Of a stretch of 64,000 nucleotides of DNA, positions 59,356 to 64,000 are shown one piece after another. The stretch's first letter is position 1; each line of letters starts with the position of its first letter. The translations under genes were made by a program, and so were the position numbers. This DNA comes from Marmoricola endophyticus (GTDB lineage Bacteria > Actinomycetota > Actinomycetes > Propionibacteriales > Nocardioidaceae), in contig NZ_BMKQ01000001.1 of assembly GCF_014644415.1 (NCBI RefSeq), forward strand, positions 2,617,217 through 2,681,216, written 5' to 3'. The notes under the pieces were generated by a model. It worked only from the letters and a program-made list of their open reading frames with translations. It was not told the DNA's origin and did not search any database.

Positions 59356-60702
59356 ATGACCGACACCACCACCGACCCGTACGCCGCCGCCGAGTCGTCC
59401 ACGACCGAGGGCCGCGTCTACACCGTCACTGGGCAGGACTGGGACTCCCTGGTCACCGGCGTCGCGGAGTCCGACGACAACAAGGTCGTCGTCAACATGG
59501 GCCCGCAGCACCCCTCGACGCACGGCGTGCTGCGCCTGATCCTCGAGCTCGAGGGCGAGACGGTGACCGAGGCCCGCTGCGGCATCGGCTACCTGCACAC
59601 CGGCATCGAGAAGAACATGGAGTTCCGCTCCTGGACGCAGGGCGTCACGTTCTGCACCCGGATGGACTACCTCGCGCCGTTCCACAACGAGGCGACGTAC
59701 GTCTTCGGCGTCGAGCGGCTGCTCGACATCGAGGACGACATCCCCGAGAAGGCGCGCCTGATCCGGGTCATGATGCTCGAGCTGAACCGGATCTCCTCCC
59801 ACCTCGTGGCCATCGCCACCGGAGGCATGGAGCTCGGCGCGCTCACCGTGATGACGATCGGCTTCCGCGAGCGCGAGCTGGTCCTCGACCTCTTCGAGAC
59901 GATCACCGGTCTGCGGATGAACCACGCGTACATCCGTCCCGGCGGCGTCGCCCAGGACCTCCCGCAGGGTGCGCTGGAGGACGTGCGCGAGTTCAGCAAG
60001 CTGATGCGCAAGCGGCTGCCGGAGTACGCCGCGCTCTGCAACGCCAACCCGATCTTCAGGGCGCGCCTGGAGGGCGTCGGCCACCTCGACCTCGCCGGGT
60101 GCCTGGCGCTGGGGCTGACCGGCCCGGTGCTGCGCTCCACCGGCTACGCCTGGGACCTGCGCCGGACCCAGCCGTACGCCGGCTACGAGGAGTTCGACTT
60201 CGACGTCTGCACCTGGGACACCGCCGACTCCTACGGCCGGTTCCGGGTCCGGCTCGACGAGATGTGGGAGTCGCTGCGGATCGTCGACCAGTGCGTCGAG
60301 CGGCTGGCCGGCATGGAGGGCGAGCCCGTCATGGTGGCGGACAAGAAGATCGCCTGGCCCAGCCAGCTCTCCATCGGCTCCGACGGTCAGGGCAACTCCC
60401 TGGACCACATCCGCCACATCATGGGGGAGTCGATGGAGGCGCTGATCCACCACTTCAAGCTGGTGACCGAGGGGTTCCGGGTGCCCCCGGGGCAGGCGTA
60501 CGTCCCCATCGAGTCGCCGCGCGGCGAGCTCGGCGCCCACGTCGTCTCCGACGGCGGCACCCGTCCGTTCCGCGTCCACTTCCGCGACCCGTCCTTCGTC
60601 AACCTGCAGGCGACCTCGGTGATGGCCGAGGGCGGGCAGGTGGCCGACGTGATCGTGGCGATCGCGTCCATCGACCCCGTCATGGGAGGTGTCGACAGGT
60701 GA
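59356..60702 (+). CDS. nuoD: NADH-quinone oxidoreductase subunit D
   Basis: A 448-residue 49-kDa-type subunit forming the quinone pocket with NuoB. Signatures: [20 protein letters not shown] (residues about 45-64, quinone-binding His), [29 protein letters not shown]-type [19 protein letters not shown], and [20 protein letters not shown] near the end. The ATG follows nuoC by one base. The first 40 residues are polar. Between it and nuoE lie 67 bases with a small hairpin (CGCTCC/GGAGCG at 60731-60746). Confidence 0.97.
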   Translation: MTDTTTDPYAAAESSTTEGRVYTVTGQDWDSLVTGVAESDDNKVVVNMGPQHPSTHGVLRLILELEGETVTEARCGIGYLHTGIEKNMEFRSWTQGVTFCTRMDYLAPFHNEATYVFGVERLLDIEDDIPEKARLIRVMMLELNRISSHLVAIATGGMELGALTVMTIGFRERELVLDLFETITGLRMNHAYIRPGGVAQDLPQGALEDVREFSKLMRKRLPEYAALCNANPIFRARLEGVGHLDLAGCLALGLTGPVLRSTGYAWDLRRTQPYAGYEEFDFDVCTWDTADSYGRFRVRLDEMWESLRIVDQCVERLAGMEGEPVMVADKKIAWPSQLSIGSDGQGNSLDHIRHIMGESMEALIHHFKLVTEGFRVPPGQAYVPIESPRGELGAHVVSDGGTRPFRVHFRDPSFVNLQATSVMAEGGQVADVIVAIASIDPVMGGVDR

Positions 60703-60769
60703 ACCACCCCACTCGGTTCCTCCGTCGCCTCGCTCCGCTCGGAGCGGGAACAACCGATCGGGGACCCCG

Positions 60770-61630
60770 ATGACCGAGAGCCCCCAGCAGGACGAGACCA
60801 CCCGTACGACGACCGAGGTCCGCGCGCTGCCCGCCGAGGTGTGGGCCGAGCTCGAGGAGATCGCGGCGCGCTACCCGCAGAAGCGCTCCGGGCTGCTGCC
60901 GATGCTGCACTTGGTCCAGGCCCACGAGGGCATGGTCACCCCGGCCGGGATCGAGGCCTGCGCCGAGATCCTCGAGCTGTCGGCCGCCGACGTCTCCGGG
61001 GTCGCGACCTTCTACACGATGTACAAGCGCCGCCCGGTCGGCGACTTCCACGTCGGGGTCTGCACCAACACGCTGTGCGCGGTGATGGGCGGCGACCTGA
61101 TCTTCGACCGGCTCAAGGACCACCTCGACATCGGCAACGACGAGACGACCCCCGACGAGGTCGGTCGCCGCTCGATCACGCTGGAGCACATCGAGTGCAA
61201 CGCCGCGTGCGACTACGCCCCGGTGATGACGGTCAACTGGGAGTTCATGGACAACATGACCCCGCAGAGCGCCACCGACCTCGTCGACGACCTCCGCGCG
61301 GGCGTGGGGGTGCGCTCGACGCGCGGACCGGCACTGTGCACCTGGCGCGAGGCCGAGCGGGTGCTGGCCGGCTTCCCCGACGGTCGCGTCGACGAGGGCC
61401 CGGCGGCCGGTCCGGCGTCGCTGGTCGGTCTCGCCCTCGCGGGCGAGCGCGGCTGGAGCGCCCCGGACGCCGACGCCTCCGGTGAGGCCGACGGTGCGCC
61501 GGCCGAGGCGCCCACCGAGCGGGACGAGGCCGAGGAGGTCGTCGCGGAGTCGCCGGCGGAGGCGGTCCACGAGGACGACCCCGAGGACAAGAGCGAGCAG
61601 GGCGCCAAGCCCGGGGAGGGCGAGGCATGA
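60770..61630 (+). CDS. nuoE: NADH-quinone oxidoreductase subunit E, with acidic tail
   Basis: A 286-residue 24-kDa-type subunit with a 2Fe-2S cluster, part of the NADH-oxidising module with NuoF and NuoG. Ligands: VCTNTLCAVMGG (two Cys) and ECNAACDYAPVM (two Cys). The core ends near residue 180; residues about 180-286 are an extra Ala/Glu/Asp/Pro-rich, low-complexity tail (ERDEAEEVVAESPAEAVHED), longer than in most homologues and probably disordered. ATG at 60770. 48 bases to nuoF, containing CCTTCGACACGCTC, a remnant of the dispersed repeat. Confidence 0.95.
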   Translation: MTESPQQDETTRTTTEVRALPAEVWAELEEIAARYPQKRSGLLPMLHLVQAHEGMVTPAGIEACAEILELSAADVSGVATFYTMYKRRPVGDFHVGVCTNTLCAVMGGDLIFDRLKDHLDIGNDETTPDEVGRRSITLEHIECNAACDYAPVMTVNWEFMDNMTPQSATDLVDDLRAGVGVRSTRGPALCTWREAERVLAGFPDGRVDEGPAAGPASLVGLALAGERGWSAPDADASGEADGAPAEAPTERDEAEEVVAESPAEAVHEDDPEDKSEQGAKPGEGEA

Positions 61631-61678
61631 CTGCCCTTCGACACGCTCGCTGCTCAGGAACCGGAGAGAGGACACTTC

Positions 61679-62997
<1,319 letters not shown>

Positions 62998-63001
<4 letters not shown>

Positions 63002-64000
63002 CGGCTACCGCAGACACGCAGGCCGAGGTCGAGAAGAGCGACCTGGTCACCCTCACCATCGACGGCATCGAGGTCTCGGTGCCCGAGGGCACGCTGGTGA
63101 TCCGCGCCGCCGAGCAGGTCGGCGTGCAGATCCCGCGCTTCTGCGACCACCCGCTGCTGGACCCCGTCGGCGCGTGCCGCCAGTGCCTGGTCGACGTGCC
63201 CGACGCGGGCAACGGCCGCGGGATGCCCAAGCCGCAGGCCTCGTGCACGCTGACCGTCGCCCCCGGCATGGTGGTCAACACCCAGGCGACCTCCCCGGTC
63301 GCCGAGAAGGCGCAGCAGGGCGTGATGGAGCTGCTGCTGATCAACCACCCGCTGGACTGCCCCGTCTGCGACAAGGGCGGGGAGTGCCCGCTGCAGAACC
63401 AGGCGATGAGCAACGGCCGCGGCGAGACCCGGTTCGAGGTCGCCAAGCGGACCTACCCCAAGCCGATCAACATCTCCGCCCAGGTGCTGCTCGACCGCGA
63501 GCGGTGCGTGCTGTGTGCGCGCTGCACGCGGTTCTCCGAGCAGGTGGCCGGTGACCCGTTCATCGCCCTGATCGAGCGCGGGGCGCTGCAGCAGGTGGGG
63601 ATCTACGAGAACGAGCCGTTCGAGTCGTACTTCTCGGGCAACACGATCCAGATCTGCCCGGTGGGTGCGCTGACCTCCGCGTCGTACCGCTTCCGCTCGC
63701 GTCCCTTCGACCTCGTCTCCACCCCCGGTGTCGCCGAGCACGACGCGTGCGGCGCCGCGATCCGGGTCGACCACCGCCGCGGCAAGGTGATGCGCCGGCT
63801 GGCCGGCAACGACCCCGAGGTCAACGAGGAGTGGATCACCGACAAGGACCGCTTCGCCTTCCGTGCCGCTCGTCTCGAGGACCGCCTCGAGCACCCGATG
63901 GTCCGCGACGACGAGACGGGCAGCCTGCGCGTCGCGTCCTGGCCGGAGGCGCTGGCCGTGGCCGCCCGCGGCCTCGCGGCAGCCCGGGCGACCGGTGTCG
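62998..64000 (+). CDS. nuoG: NADH-quinone oxidoreductase subunit G, partial
   Basis: The frame opens at an ATG overlapping the nuoF stop (ATGA) and stays open to the window end, giving 334 residues of a protein usually near 800. The N-terminal ferredoxin-like domain has the 2Fe-2S ligands in [19 protein letters not shown] and a later Cys in QASCTLTV; the His/Cys cluster site follows in [20 protein letters not shown], and the 4Fe-4S ligands in [14 protein letters not shown]. The molybdopterin-like C-terminal part has just begun. The rest of nuo (H-N) is expected beyond the right edge. Confidence 0.96.

Overview
The window is about 72% GC with dense, mostly short-spaced genes, many GTG starts and actinobacterial families throughout: SmtB/CzrA-type ArsR, FprA, FadE25-like dehydrogenase, IcmF, F420-associated zincin, menaquinone methylation, NADH dehydrogenase nuoA-G. 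It looks like a chromosomal segment of a Nocardioides-like actinobacterium (Nocardioidaceae); the genus is inferred from gene content and style, not from a marker gene. No tRNA, rRNA, IS element, prophage or CRISPR array is visible.

Layout. 1-6300: a partial membrane-anchored repeat protein, an SRPBCC protein, a flavin monooxygenase, a metal-sensing pair (His-rich 50-residue protein plus ArsR sensor) with its own operator, a membrane protein, a binding-protein-like gene, a TetR/membrane-protein pair with twin operators, and a CsbD protein. 6300-12354: a compact six-gene operon for mycosporine-like amino acids (sunscreens): degenerate HAD protein, mysA, mysB, a TauD-type dioxygenase, mysC, mysD, with overlapping stops and starts and closed by a strong hairpin. 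The dioxygenase and the HAD protein lacking its nucleophile are the unusual parts. 12355-21731: fprA under a near-consensus iron (IdeR/DtxR) box, two thioesterases, a Tat-exported purple acid phosphatase, icmF, a cytidylate-kinase-like protein and smpB.

21886-28655: a secretion-linked polymorphic-toxin-like module: a WXG100-like protein, a 1812-residue Rhs/YD-repeat protein with its own WXG-like N-terminus and an unassigned C-terminal domain, and a membrane protein directly downstream that could be its immunity partner. 28659-42017: lipid and redox housekeeping (acyl-CoA dehydrogenases, TetR, hydrolases, SDR, AKR), a PAP2/AUR1-type phosphatase and an NlpC/P60 wall hydrolase. 42046-50594: ppa, dacB, F420-associated zincin, tilS, an unknown gene, a Na+/H+ antiporter carrying a UBP-type zinc finger, and an UlaG-like hydrolase.

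50612-64000: respiratory region. menF and menG (menaquinone) flank a DEAD-box helicase and an L,D-transpeptidase and lead into the NADH dehydrogenase operon nuoABCDEFG (nuoG runs off the right edge). A good match to the Rex redox-repressor site lies between the likely nuo promoter and nuoA. Across the window about ten genes have a TANNNT-like box 6-8 bases before the start codon, suggesting widespread leaderless mRNAs, and three related palindromic repeats occupy intergenic gaps.
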